NCBI RefSeq assembly: GCF_048595595.1
Contig: NZ_CP184347.1
DNA: 64,000 bases
From: Bacteroides pyogenes_A
Lineage (GTDB): Bacteria > Bacteroidota > Bacteroidia > Bacteroidales > Bacteroidaceae
Direction: 5' to 3' (one strand)
In this document: positions 9,353 through 18,352 of the stretch, one piece after another
Position numbering within the stretch: position 1 is the first letter of the stretch
Layout of the letters: each line of letters opens with the position of its first letter
Program-made: the position numbers and the translations under genes
Notes under the pieces: model-generated
Seen by the model: the letters and a program-made list of their open reading frames with translations, nothing else
Databases searched by the model: none
Told to the model about the DNA's origin: nothing

Positions 9353-9384
9353 AAAAAGGGAGGGCGAAAGGGCATCGCCCTCCC
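9353..9384 (-). terminator. Intra-operon terminator/attenuator after the major fimbrial subunit
   Basis: On the minus strand a perfect 10-bp stem (GGGAGGGCGA, 9375-9384, with 9358-9367), a 7-base loop and then TTTTTC (9357-9352). It lies between the Mfa1-like gene and the FimB-like gene. This is a textbook intrinsic terminator shape. Because the operon continues on the same strand, it probably lets most transcripts end after the major subunit. Confidence 0.85.
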
Positions 9385-9415
9385 AGCTGTTTTTATTTTA
9401 TTAATTTAAATTCCA

Positions 9416-11122
9416 TTAGTCACCCAATTCAACGGAGTAGGAGTGTACTTGCCATGGTAAAACAACTGTTTCAACAGACATCCATGTTTCTTTCGGAGTC
9501 AAAGGATCTTCCGGTTTTACAGGAGGATCATTCGGTTCTTTCGGGTTATTTGGCTTCGGGTCTGGGTTATTAGGATCATTCGGATCACCAGGGTGATTAG
9601 GGTCAGCTGGAGGTACTAAGGGATTCCAGTTTGCACCAATCCGTTTGAATCCCGTGATTTCAATATGATATATATTGTTGCGAAGAACTGGAGAATTCAG
9701 CCATCCTATTGTACTCTTATCAGGATTTACCCAGGCATAATATAACACTTTGCCTTTTACATACAGCTGAGTCTCCTGTTCTTCTACACCATACTTTCCT
9801 TCTTCAGTTGCATGAGCTGCAGCATTATTTTCATAGAATATTCCATTTTTACCTAATACGAAATCTTTTCCTTCTTCGTAAGTGTAATTCTCTTTTTTAG
9901 TACCGTCTTGCATGATCACAGTTTTAGGAATAAACTGTGCACGTACCAATACATAAGCTGTATTACCTTTGCGATATTTGGTTTCTTCTTGACTATTTCC
10001 CCATTCGTGAGTATTAGGAAGGATAAATTCACCTTTAAGCTGATTTTTTAGTTCTTCACTGATTTTACCAAGAGTTTGGTCAGGTTTGTTGTCAATATAT
10101 AATTGCGCAGTGGGAATAGAAGTTCCATTAATAATATTAGAAGAACTATACCCTTTCCATAGACCTGAATAATCGTAGTAATTTGTTGCTTCTTTATAGT
10201 TGTCTTTATCCGATACATAAGCAGAGCCTGGAGTCTCAAAAGATAAATTTGGGTTGGTAGGTTCACTTGCTTTTTGTTGGAAATATAATGCTTTCTCTCC
10301 TTGTGCTACGACATATTTAATGTTTTTTACTTTACCTATTTCAACATTGTTTTCTTGAGTTAAAATATCATCCCCCATTATTTTGTATTCATCTTTAGTC
10401 ACAGTCACCATTACACGAGCAACAGCGCGTTGTACTGTTATTTTTACACGGTTTTTGTCAATGGAAGATAGTGTTGTTTGTTCGCTAATATTAGCTTCTG
10501 CATTAACTTGACCAACAGCATTTGCAGTCATCAAAATAACATCTTTGTTCGTTTTGACTTCAGCTATTTTATCTGCTACTGTTTTTTTTGTTGGTGCTGT
10601 TGCATTTGTAACTTGGGATGCTGGATCTGAGTCTAGTGTTGTCAACTTGCCTTTATATGCATTGTCAAATGCCGTGAAGTCTTCAAGATCTTTCAATAAA
10701 TTAGTAGATTCAGAAGTGGGATTTACTACTACGTAAACTTTCTTTTGTCCAGGTTGAACCTTTATGGCTTTCAGTGGTTTGATATTCATTTGGCTATCTG
10801 AACCATTTTGCAAATCAAATTGTCCTTTAGAAAAAGTCTCTTTTGCTTCGCGTTTGCCTGCATCATTAAAAACGTATATCTCTATTTTCTCAATTTGATC
10901 CTGCCCAGCCCACTTACCTACATAGTTATATGCAGGATTAGTAAGATTCTGGTCATCAGCACGCGTAATACCTTGAGGCATAGAAAGTGTTACAGACATG
11001 TAAGTAGAACCTAAATTCTCTTTACCGGTTGTCCCGCCGGCAATGTCGTCGTCACTACATGCAGCAAACACTCCTAATCCCAGAGCCATCGCTGCCATTA
11101 CTAAAAACTTGTTTGTTTTCAT
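9416..11122 (-). CDS. Mfa1-family major fimbrial subunit
   Basis: 568 aa. Lipobox Cys22 (GVFAAC-SDDD), then ITR54|ADDQ as the probable maturation site. KIEIYVFNDAGKR, QRAVARVMVTVTKDEY and LRNNIYHIEITGFKRIG are characteristic of Mfa1-type shaft subunits. A Pro/Asn/Asp-rich linker (about 508-545, with PNHPGDPNDPNNPDP) precedes the C-terminal strand WMSVETVVLPWQVHSYSVELGD. In the Mfa system the C-terminal strand is used for donor-strand polymerisation; that is inference here. It is the first subunit gene of the operon and is followed by a strong terminator, consistent with high expression relative to the accessory genes. Base composition is like its neighbours. Confidence 0.85.
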   Translation of the reverse strand: MKTNKFLVMAAMALGLGVFAACSDDDIAGGTTGKENLGSTYMSVTLSMPQGITRADDQNLTNPAYNYVGKWAGQDQIEKIEIYVFNDAGKREAKETFSKGQFDLQNGSDSQMNIKPLKAIKVQPGQKKVYVVVNPTSESTNLLKDLEDFTAFDNAYKGKLTTLDSDPASQVTNATAPTKKTVADKIAEVKTNKDVILMTANAVGQVNAEANISEQTTLSSIDKNRVKITVQRAVARVMVTVTKDEYKIMGDDILTQENNVEIGKVKNIKYVVAQGEKALYFQQKASEPTNPNLSFETPGSAYVSDKDNYKEATNYYDYSGLWKGYSSSNIINGTSIPTAQLYIDNKPDQTLGKISEELKNQLKGEFILPNTHEWGNSQEETKYRKGNTAYVLVRAQFIPKTVIMQDGTKKENYTYEEGKDFVLGKNGIFYENNAAAHATEEGKYGVEEQETQLYVKGKVLYYAWVNPDKSTIGWLNSPVLRNNIYHIEITGFKRIGANWNPLVPPADPNHPGDPNDPNNPDPKPNNPKEPNDPPVKPEDPLTPKETWMSVETVVLPWQVHSYSVELGD

Positions 11123-11191
11123 AAATAAAACTTTTAATAAATAAGATTTCTGTTTAATATTTTATAGTTCTCTAGTTTATGTTTCGATTGG

Positions 11192-12643
11192 TTATTGGTC
11201 TTTTTCTGCCTTTTCGAGTTCCTGAAGATTGTGCCGGGCCGCTTGCAAGTTGCCTGCTTTACGGAAACATGCTTTGGCTTTCTCATTTTCACCTCGGCGG
11301 GCGTAGAGAATGCCTAAATTGTTTTGTGCTTCCGGCATATTGCCCAATGCTATCAAGGCTTCTTCTACGGCATTCGTCCGATTGGCGTTTAAACGGCTTG
11401 CCATGAGATTCAAACGGCTGACAGGATTGTCGGGATAGACATTGGCGGCTGTCTCAAGCACTTCTTCACGATCGCGGCTGCCTTCGGGATAGCTGTTGGC
11501 TACCAAATACATTTCGTTTAAACTCAGCAGTGCGGGTTTGGTTTTGATAACTTCGCGCGCTTCTTCCACACTGAACGGACGCACATTGTATGTAAAGGCA
11601 TATTCGGTACGACGCAGCGGAGGGTAGAAGTTGGTCAGCATGTAGCGGTAAGGATTGCCTGCCGAAAGAGCCATGAGCTTGGCTTCGCGTCCGCCTTCGA
11701 TGCTGTATCGGTCGATGATATCGAGCACTTCTTCTTTCTTTTCCATTCCCGAGGCTTCTACGGCTTTTACCAAGCCGTCCCAATCTTCACCGTGTCCGGT
11801 GACTTTAAACAGGTTCGATTGCAAACCGTAGGCTTTTGCCAAGTATTCCACAAATGCTTGTGCACGATTGCGTGAAAGGGTGAGGTTGGACGTATGGCTT
11901 CCTTCGGGAGAGGCGTATCCGTCGATGGCTACATTGGTTACCGTCAGGTCTTTATTGCTCATGATGTTACGTGTCACGCTGTCTACACGGGCGAATTCGC
12001 GGGCATTTCCTTGGAAGTCGCGAAGCAGTTCGTAGCGGCCTACCACAAAATTGAAGCGGGCTACAAAACGGTCGGAACGAACTTTTACAGGTTCCGGCTC
12101 AGGCGTAACGTAAGCTACCGCATATTGGGGCACATAACGTTCGGACAATAAACGATCGGTTAATTTATAGCGCATATAACCTTGCTCGCACATGGCACAG
12201 CCGCCGGCGTATTCGTCGACTTGTATGCTGGCGCTGCGCATCCATTCTTCGAAGGGTATTGAAAACTCTATGGGAATGTGCTGCGACGTTGAGTTGCGGC
12301 GACGGATCATTTGTTCGGGTTGGGGCTCGGCGGGCATGGGGGAGAGTTCTCCTCTTTTATAAAGAATCATGGGTACGCGGCTTCCTACCATGACCGGTGT
12401 AAAACGGTGAACTTGATAGCCGTCTGCCGAGACCAGCATGGGAGTAAGTGTCAGCATGCTTTGTCTTTTCAGACGCAGGCTGTCGAGAATGATGTTGAAC
12501 GTAGCATGGATCTGATTGTCTTTGCGTTCGATTTGAGGAGTATCGAAACCGATTCCTCCTGTGTAAGCCGTTTTTTGAGCATATACGGAGCTTGCGCCGG
12601 CAAGCAGGGCTGATAAAATTATCGTGGAAAAATATTTGTTCAT
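11192..12643 (-). CDS. DUF3868 / OmpA-like / TPR outer membrane-associated protein
   Basis: 483 aa from ATG 12641-12643 (MNKYFSTI...), chosen over the start 24 bp upstream because it begins a clean signal peptide (ILSALLAGASSVYAQ). Residues about 25-160 are the DUF3868 region, with Cys-rich GGCAMCEQGYMRY. Residues about 195-320 carry the OmpA-type pattern IDGYASPEGSHTSN...LSRNRAQAFVEYLAKAYG. The last ~100 residues are helical TPR-like (PEAQNNLGILYARRGENEKAKACF). This family regularly accompanies DUF3575 proteins upstream of Bacteroides fimbrial genes. A role as periplasmic or outer membrane scaffold linking the fimbrial base to peptidoglycan is inferred. The gap to the DUF3575 gene is 10 bp. 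Confidence 0.85.
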   Translation of the reverse strand: MNKYFSTIILSALLAGASSVYAQKTAYTGGIGFDTPQIERKDNQIHATFNIILDSLRLKRQSMLTLTPMLVSADGYQVHRFTPVMVGSRVPMILYKRGELSPMPAEPQPEQMIRRRNSTSQHIPIEFSIPFEEWMRSASIQVDEYAGGCAMCEQGYMRYKLTDRLLSERYVPQYAVAYVTPEPEPVKVRSDRFVARFNFVVGRYELLRDFQGNAREFARVDSVTRNIMSNKDLTVTNVAIDGYASPEGSHTSNLTLSRNRAQAFVEYLAKAYGLQSNLFKVTGHGEDWDGLVKAVEASGMEKKEEVLDIIDRYSIEGGREAKLMALSAGNPYRYMLTNFYPPLRRTEYAFTYNVRPFSVEEAREVIKTKPALLSLNEMYLVANSYPEGSRDREEVLETAANVYPDNPVSRLNLMASRLNANRTNAVEEALIALGNMPEAQNNLGILYARRGENEKAKACFRKAGNLQAARHNLQELEKAEKDQ

Positions 12644-12653
12644 CGCTTTGCAC

Positions 12654-13238
12654 TTATTTAATGACATATACTAAAGAGATAGCAGCCCGGGTAGGACCAA
12701 AATAGCCTTTAGAAGAATCTTTCAGTTTCTTTCCGCAAGTGGCGCAAGGATATTTGCGATAGTCGAGATATGCATATCCGGCGCCTATTTCTGCTTCGAG
12801 GCCCCAATGTTTGGAGAGAACCCATTGATAGCCAATGGATGCGCCGCCGCCGACAAACCAGCCTTCGTAACGATAATCTTTTACGGTATGCAATATTCCG
12901 AAAGGAAGTTTGTAGTTGCCTACATTGAACTGTCCGCCATGGGCGTGCACTCCTACAAACCAACCGTTGAAGCGGGAGCAAAACCAGTAACGGTACTCGG
13001 GTTGAAGCAACCAATGCTTAAACTTTTTATTATTACTATAAGTGAAAGGATTTACAGCTCCCATGATTTCGAGAGTGTGTTTCTTTCCGGTAGAAATTTC
13101 TACTGAAGCGTTGGGAGTCAAGAAAACTCCATCGTAGAATAAATTGTTTTTGATAGCGATCTGTTGAGAGGATCCTTTGGCTATTCCTATCAGTGCCAAT
13201 AGCAGTAACACCCCCATTCGTCGAAATTTTTGCACCAT
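12654..13238 (-). CDS. DUF3575 outer membrane beta-barrel protein
   Basis: 194 aa with signal peptide (MGVLLLLALIGIAKGSSQ). Alternating beta strands follow (LTPNASVEISTGKKHTLEI, WLLQPEYRYWFC, WFVGVHAHGGQFNVG, GLEAEIGAGYAYLDY), with a CATCGKK pair of cysteines near the end. The protein stops at VYVIK. Size and pattern fit a small 8-strand OmpA-like barrel of the DUF3575 family. It is the first gene of the fimbrial operon and is followed after 10 bp by the DUF3868/OmpA protein. The two probably act together in the outer membrane; their precise function is unknown. Confidence 0.85.
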   Translation of the reverse strand: MVQKFRRMGVLLLLALIGIAKGSSQQIAIKNNLFYDGVFLTPNASVEISTGKKHTLEIMGAVNPFTYSNNKKFKHWLLQPEYRYWFCSRFNGWFVGVHAHGGQFNVGNYKLPFGILHTVKDYRYEGWFVGGGASIGYQWVLSKHWGLEAEIGAGYAYLDYRKYPCATCGKKLKDSSKGYFGPTRAAISLVYVIK

Positions 13239-13669
13239 GTGACTTGTTTGTTTTTTGAATCAATGAGCAGAATAATCAACTTTCTGATTCAATAGGTTAA
13301 ATTATTATCCTTTTGCTAACTCGTTAAATTCTTATTGTTTTCTAGGTTTTCGTATCGTTTTTTCTTGATTTTTTTCAAACGAATTAGACTTTACCATCCT
13401 TTAAATGGATAAATGATTATTCATTTCTCCTGTTATCCAATATTTTAAGACCTTGTTTGTGATAAATAATGATAGGGGTGTTTTATTTATCTGCGGCAAA
13501 GACAAACAATATATGATTAGCATATACAAGTTTTAGGATTAAAAAAGGTTAAGAGGCTTTTTTGTTATAGTTTCTTCGCTCAATGAATATGAGAAGTTTT
13601 TGCCGTCTGAGAAACCGAAACAGGTGTTTTATTGTTGTATTTACATATAACACCTTAAATAATCACTTT
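13239..13669. other. Divergent intergenic region, fimbrial operon / SusC
   Basis: AT-rich gap between the divergent fimbrial and SusC/SusD operons, so both promoters should be here. No exact TAnnTTTG box was found on either strand. An inverted repeat TGGATAA (13406-13412) / TTATCCA (13433-13439) brackets another palindrome, AAATGATTATTCATTT (13411-13426), and could be an operator. No credible gene is present. Confidence 0.5.
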
Positions 13670-16414
13670 ATGAGAAAACAAAAAAAACTTGTATTTTCTG
13701 TGCTTTTTCTGTGGATGCTTTCTCTTTGTTCTCTCCATGCGCAGAAGAAAGAACTTCCACGCATAGATTCATTGGTTACGGTGGGATATGCTACCGGAAG
13801 CTTGAAGACCATTTCAGGTTCTGTAGAGAAGATTACAGAAAGGCAGATGCACAAAGATCAAATCACGAATCCGTTGGAAGCAATTCGAGGACGTGTTCCG
13901 GGATTGACCATCCAGCGGGGAAATAATGGGCCGGCCGCTTTGGATGCGGTGCGTTTGCGAGGTACGACTTCGTTGACCAGCGGGAATGATCCGTTAATTA
14001 TTGTGGATGGAGTGTTTGGGGATTTAAATATGCTTGCGTCTATTTATCCTACCGATATCGAAAGTATTACAATCTTGAAAGACGCTTCGGAGACTGCGCA
14101 ATACGGTTCGAGAGGAGCGTCGGGGGTTATCGAGATTACGACCAAGAAAGGGGACGCCGGGAAGACTCAGGTAAGTTATAACAGTACATTCGGAATATCC
14201 GCCGTTTATAAAAATCTGAAGATGCTTTCGGCGGAAGAGTTTCGGCGGGTAGCTTCAGAGCGGGATATTTCGATACTCGATAAGGGGAATGATACCGACT
14301 TTCAGAAAGAAATAGAGCAAGTAGGTTTGCAACAGAATCATCATGTGGCTTTTAACGGAGGATCGGCTTCATCTCATTACCGGGTGTCTCTTGGTTTCAT
14401 GGATAGGCAGGGAGTCATATTGAATGAGAAAATGAAAAATTTTACATCGAACATGAATATGTCTCAGCAGGTGTTCGACGGTTTTTTAATTTGTGAGCTG
14501 GGAATGTTCGGCTCGATTCAGAAAAACCGTAATCTGGTAGATATACAAAAGACTTTCTATTCGGCTGCCACGTTTAATCCAACTTTTCCGGATCATAAAG
14601 ATCCTGTCACTCATTCATGGGATCAGATTACTACGGCAAGTCAGATTACGAATCCGTTGGCTTGGATGGAAGTGAAGGACCGGGACGCAACTTCGCACAT
14701 TAGTACACATGCCCGGCTGAGGTTTAACTTGTCGGACGAGTGGAAATTGACTTGTTTCGGAGCCTATACATATAATATGGTGGAGAATTCTCAATATTTG
14801 CCTACTTCGGTCTGGGCTCACGGCCAAGCATACAAAGGAGTGAAAAAGATGGAATCGTGGCTCGGGAATATGATGCTGACATATAAGAAGAATTGGAAAA
14901 AACATCTTCTTGATGTGTTGGCGTTGGCGGAACTTCAGAAAGAAACGCATACGGGATTTTATACTACCGTGACTAATTTCAGTACCGATTTGTTCGGGTA
15001 CGACAACCTGCAAGCGGGAGCGATCAGGCTGTGGGAAGGAACAAATTCATACTATGAAGAACCGCGATCGGTTTCATTTATGGGACGTTTCAATTGTACG
15101 TTTGCCGACCGGTATGTGCTGACTGTAAATGCGCGTACCGACGCTTCCTCTAAATTCGGGGATAACCATAAGTGGGGATTTTTTCCTTCTGTTTCCGCAG
15201 CTTGGGTAATAAGTGAGGAGAAATTTATGGAACGATTTCCGGTAATCGATAATCTGAAGATTCGGTTGGGATATGGTTTGGCGGGAAATCAGGGCGGAAT
15301 AGATTCGTATACGACTTTACATCTGGTTAAACCGAACGGGGTGGCTCCGATAGGGAACTCGCCGGTGGTATCGTTGGGAGATTTGCGGAATACGAACCCC
15401 GGCTTGAAATGGGAAGTAAAGCATACGTTCAATGCCGGCGTGGATGCAGCGTTGTTCGGCAACCGTCTGTTGTTTTCGGTCAATTATTATCACTCCAAAA
15501 CAAAAGACATGCTTTATCTTTATAATGTGTCTGTTCCGCCTTTTATTTATAATACTCTGTTGGCGAATATCGGATCCATGCGAAATACAGGTACGGAGAT
15601 TGCAGTGGGAGTGACTCCTTTAAAGACGAAAGATATGGAGCTGAATATAAACGCCAATCTTTCTTTTCAGCAGAACAAACTGCTTTCTTTGAGCGGTATC
15701 TATAATGGTGAGATGCTTTACGGGCCTCCGTATAAAAGTTTGGCAAGCCTTAATGGGGCGGGATTCCACGGAGGATACAACCACATTGTTTATCAAATGG
15801 TGGGGCAACCTTTGGGAGTGTTCTATTTGCCCCATAGCAAAGGGTTGGTTGATGATGGGGCCGGAGGTTATTTGTATGAAGTTTCCGACTTGAACGGAGG
15901 GGGAGTCAGCCTGGAAGACGGTGAAGACCGCTATGTGGCAGGGCAGGCTGTACCCAAAGCTATATTGGGATCGAATATCAGTTTCCGATATAAACGATTT
16001 GATTTGTCGGTGCAAATCAACGGAGCGTTCGGGCACAAAATTTACAACGGTACGTCGCTGACTTATATGAACATGAATATTTTCCCCGATTACAATGTAA
16101 TGAAGAAAGCGCCCGCGCAAAATATCAAGGATCAGACTGCGACCGATTATTGGCTGGAGAGAGGGGATTACGTGAATTTCGATTATCTGACGCTCGGGTG
16201 GAATGTTCCGCTGGATCGACTCTCAGGAGTAAAGAAATACATTCGTTCGCTGAGATTGGCATTTACTGTCAATAATCTGGCGACTATTACCGGTTACTCC
16301 GGACTTTCGCCTATGATCAACAGCTCTACGGTGAATGAAACGCTGGGAGTGGACGACAAACGGGGATATCCGATAGCACGGACTTATACGTTGGGAGTGA
16401 GTGTTAACTTTTAA
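13670..16414 (+). CDS. SusC/RagA-family TonB-dependent outer membrane protein, lacking N-terminal extension
   Basis: 914 aa from ATG 13670, chosen because MRKQKKLVFSVLFLWMLSLC begins a signal peptide; 29 upstream codons have no signal. SusC proteins form the outer membrane channel of SusCD nutrient importers. Most Bacteroides SusC proteins have a carboxypeptidase-regulatory-like domain of ~80 residues before the TonB box. Here the mature protein starts almost at once with a TonB-box-like SLVTVGYATGSLKT, then plug motifs (NPLEAIRGRVPGLTIQRG, DPLIIVDGVFGD, SITILKDASETAQYGSRG). The C-terminus is YTLGVSVNF. The SusD gene follows immediately. No hydrolase, sulfatase or regulator is attached, so the substrate is unknown. 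Confidence 0.9.
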   Translation: MRKQKKLVFSVLFLWMLSLCSLHAQKKELPRIDSLVTVGYATGSLKTISGSVEKITERQMHKDQITNPLEAIRGRVPGLTIQRGNNGPAALDAVRLRGTTSLTSGNDPLIIVDGVFGDLNMLASIYPTDIESITILKDASETAQYGSRGASGVIEITTKKGDAGKTQVSYNSTFGISAVYKNLKMLSAEEFRRVASERDISILDKGNDTDFQKEIEQVGLQQNHHVAFNGGSASSHYRVSLGFMDRQGVILNEKMKNFTSNMNMSQQVFDGFLICELGMFGSIQKNRNLVDIQKTFYSAATFNPTFPDHKDPVTHSWDQITTASQITNPLAWMEVKDRDATSHISTHARLRFNLSDEWKLTCFGAYTYNMVENSQYLPTSVWAHGQAYKGVKKMESWLGNMMLTYKKNWKKHLLDVLALAELQKETHTGFYTTVTNFSTDLFGYDNLQAGAIRLWEGTNSYYEEPRSVSFMGRFNCTFADRYVLTVNARTDASSKFGDNHKWGFFPSVSAAWVISEEKFMERFPVIDNLKIRLGYGLAGNQGGIDSYTTLHLVKPNGVAPIGNSPVVSLGDLRNTNPGLKWEVKHTFNAGVDAALFGNRLLFSVNYYHSKTKDMLYLYNVSVPPFIYNTLLANIGSMRNTGTEIAVGVTPLKTKDMELNINANLSFQQNKLLSLSGIYNGEMLYGPPYKSLASLNGAGFHGGYNHIVYQMVGQPLGVFYLPHSKGLVDDGAGGYLYEVSDLNGGGVSLEDGEDRYVAGQAVPKAILGSNISFRYKRFDLSVQINGAFGHKIYNGTSLTYMNMNIFPDYNVMKKAPAQNIKDQTATDYWLERGDYVNFDYLTLGWNVPLDRLSGVKKYIRSLRLAFTVNNLATITGYSGLSPMINSSTVNETLGVDDKRGYPIARTYTLGVSVNF

Positions 16415-16428
16415 TGGAGGAAGAAAGA

Positions 16429-18063
16429 ATGAAACAGTTTTATAAAAAGATTGTCTGGCTTCTGGCAATAGGAATCGTTTTAGGATCGTGCGACCATTTT
16501 CTGAGGGAAGAGCCGAGAGACAAGCTTCCGGAAGAAGAGGCCTATAATACGCTTTCGAATTTGTATCTCAATGCTGTGGCTTCATTATATACTTATATAG
16601 GAGGATTCGAGGATAGCCAGGGGTTGCAAGGGACGGGCAGAGGAGTGTATGACCTGAATACATTTACAACCGATGAGGCCATTGTGCCCACACGCGGCGG
16701 AGACTGGTATGACGGCGGATTTTGGCAAGGATTATTCTTGCATAAATGGGGAATCGATAATGATGCTGTTCAGGCAACATGGGAGTATTTATATAAGGTG
16801 GTGATGCTTTGCAACAAATCGCTGGAGAAGATCGACCGGTTCGGCGACTTGCATCCCGATGCCGATTTGTCTGTTTTTAGAGCGGAGGTTCGGGCAATCA
16901 GGGCAATGTATTATTATTATCTTATGGATTTGTTCGGCTCTGTGCCGTTAGTACTTTCTTCATCTCCGTCGATAACAGAGGTCTCACAGAGCGAACGCAG
17001 GGTCGTTTTCGATTTTGTTGTGAAGCAGTTGCAGCAAGCTCTTCCTTTATTGAGCGATGCCCATAGCAATTTGTCGGGCCCTTATTACGGTCGCGTTACT
17101 CGTCCGGTGGCGATGTTCCTGCTCGCCAAACTCGCTTTAAACGCCGAAATTTATACCGATAACGACTGGACGGACGGCAATCGTCCCGATGGTAAAAATA
17201 TCTTTTTTGAGGTGGGTGGCAACCGGCTCAATGCCTGGCAGACGGTGATAGCGTATTGCGACCGCCTGAAAGAAGCGGGTTATCGGTTGGAGCCGGATTA
17301 TAAGGCTAATTTTGCCGTGTTCAACGAATCGTCTGTAGAAAACATTTTCACTATTCCGATGAACAAGACGATGTATACCAATCAGATGCAATATATGTTC
17401 CGGTCGCGCCATTACAATCATGCCAAGGCTTATGGATTGGGAGGAGAGAATGGGCCGAGCGCCACAATCGAAGCATTGGAGGCATTCGGTTATGGGACGA
17501 AGAACCAAGACCCGCGCTTCGAATACTGTTATTTTGCCGATATCGTGTACGACCTGAAAGGCAAGCCGGTACTGCTCGATGATGGCAAGACGGTGTTGAA
17601 ATACCTGCCTTGGAAAGTAGCTTTGGATGTGTCGAATACTCCGTATATGCAAACGGCGGGCGCGCGAATGAAGAAATATGAAGTGGATGAAACGGGAACG
17701 AAGGATGGCAAGCTGATAGAAAACGATATTGTTTTATTCCGTTATGCCGACGTTCTGTTGATGAAGAGCGAAGCGAAAGTGCGTAACGGCGGGAATGGCG
17801 ATGCCGAGTTGAACGAAGTACGGCAACGGGTAAACGTTCCTCGGCGAACAGCCACATTGGAAAATTTGCTTATCGAAAGACAGCTGGAACTGGCTTGGGA
17901 GGGTTGGCGGCGTCAAGATCTCATCCGTTTCGGAATGTTTACCAGAGCTTACAACAGTCGTCCGCAATTGCCGGATGAGGAAAACGGATACACTACCGTA
18001 TTTCCTATTCCCGAGAAAATACGGGTGATGAATACGGGGTGGAAACAGAATCCGGGATATTAA
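16429..18063 (+). CDS. SusD/RagB-family nutrient-binding lipoprotein
   Basis: 544 aa. An ATG at 16414 overlaps the SusC stop, but a GGAGGAAGAAAG purine-rich stretch at 16416-16427 sits just before ATG 16429, which starts the lipoprotein signal MKQFYKKIVWLLAIGIVLGS-C, so I chose 16429. SusD features: EVRAIRAMYYYYLMDLFGSVPLV, the C-terminal DVLLMKSEAKVRNGG, LIERQLELAWEGWRRQDLIRFG and TVFPIPEKIR. It is the surface lid that captures ligand over the partner SusC barrel. It ends the operon; the following 760 bp are repeats. Confidence 0.9.
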   Translation: MKQFYKKIVWLLAIGIVLGSCDHFLREEPRDKLPEEEAYNTLSNLYLNAVASLYTYIGGFEDSQGLQGTGRGVYDLNTFTTDEAIVPTRGGDWYDGGFWQGLFLHKWGIDNDAVQATWEYLYKVVMLCNKSLEKIDRFGDLHPDADLSVFRAEVRAIRAMYYYYLMDLFGSVPLVLSSSPSITEVSQSERRVVFDFVVKQLQQALPLLSDAHSNLSGPYYGRVTRPVAMFLLAKLALNAEIYTDNDWTDGNRPDGKNIFFEVGGNRLNAWQTVIAYCDRLKEAGYRLEPDYKANFAVFNESSVENIFTIPMNKTMYTNQMQYMFRSRHYNHAKAYGLGGENGPSATIEALEAFGYGTKNQDPRFEYCYFADIVYDLKGKPVLLDDGKTVLKYLPWKVALDVSNTPYMQTAGARMKKYEVDETGTKDGKLIENDIVLFRYADVLLMKSEAKVRNGGNGDAELNEVRQRVNVPRRTATLENLLIERQLELAWEGWRRQDLIRFGMFTRAYNSRPQLPDEENGYTTVFPIPEKIRVMNTGWKQNPGY

Positions 18064-18281
18064 TAATGGAAACTGAAAAAGTATTTCATATTTATTGACC
18101 GAAAGTTTCAGTCTAAATCTTGGGCTATATAGAGGGTGAGAATTTTAAAATTCATATTATACAGGGCATAAAAGCGTAGAGAAGCGCCCTCTACTTATAA
18201 TCTACAAGCAAAATTACAAAGGCTTTCGCAAAGCGGGAATCTTTTCAATGCTTTTTTAGAAAGATAGCTTCTTTCTTTAGT
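18064..18281. other. Intergenic segment after SusD
   Basis: No gene seen. A short hairpin GTAGAG/CTCTAC near 18177-18195 (agaagcgcc between) is the only structure; there is no T-run. The segment leads into the long palindrome at 18282. Confidence 0.4.
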
Positions 18282-18345
18282 AAGATAGCGTCCGGAGTGT
18301 CGAATAAACAGTTTGAAAAGTATTCGACACTCCGGACGCTATCTT
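18282..18345. repeat. Perfect 25-bp inverted repeat with 14-base loop
   Basis: Arm 18282-18306 (starting AAGATAGCGTCCGGAGTGTC) is exactly repeated in reverse complement at 18321-18345. The loop is AACAGTTTGAAAAG. It is followed by ATTTTG, a weak T-run. The stem is much longer than a normal intrinsic terminator. It may be a bidirectional terminator between the convergent SusD and dnaJ genes or a remnant of a small palindromic mobile element. Confidence 0.9.
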
Positions 18346-18352
18346 ATTTTGT

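Noticed and set aside
13583..13669. Upstream start of the first SusC
   Set aside because: The added 29 residues are hydrophilic and precede a clear signal peptide starting at 13670.
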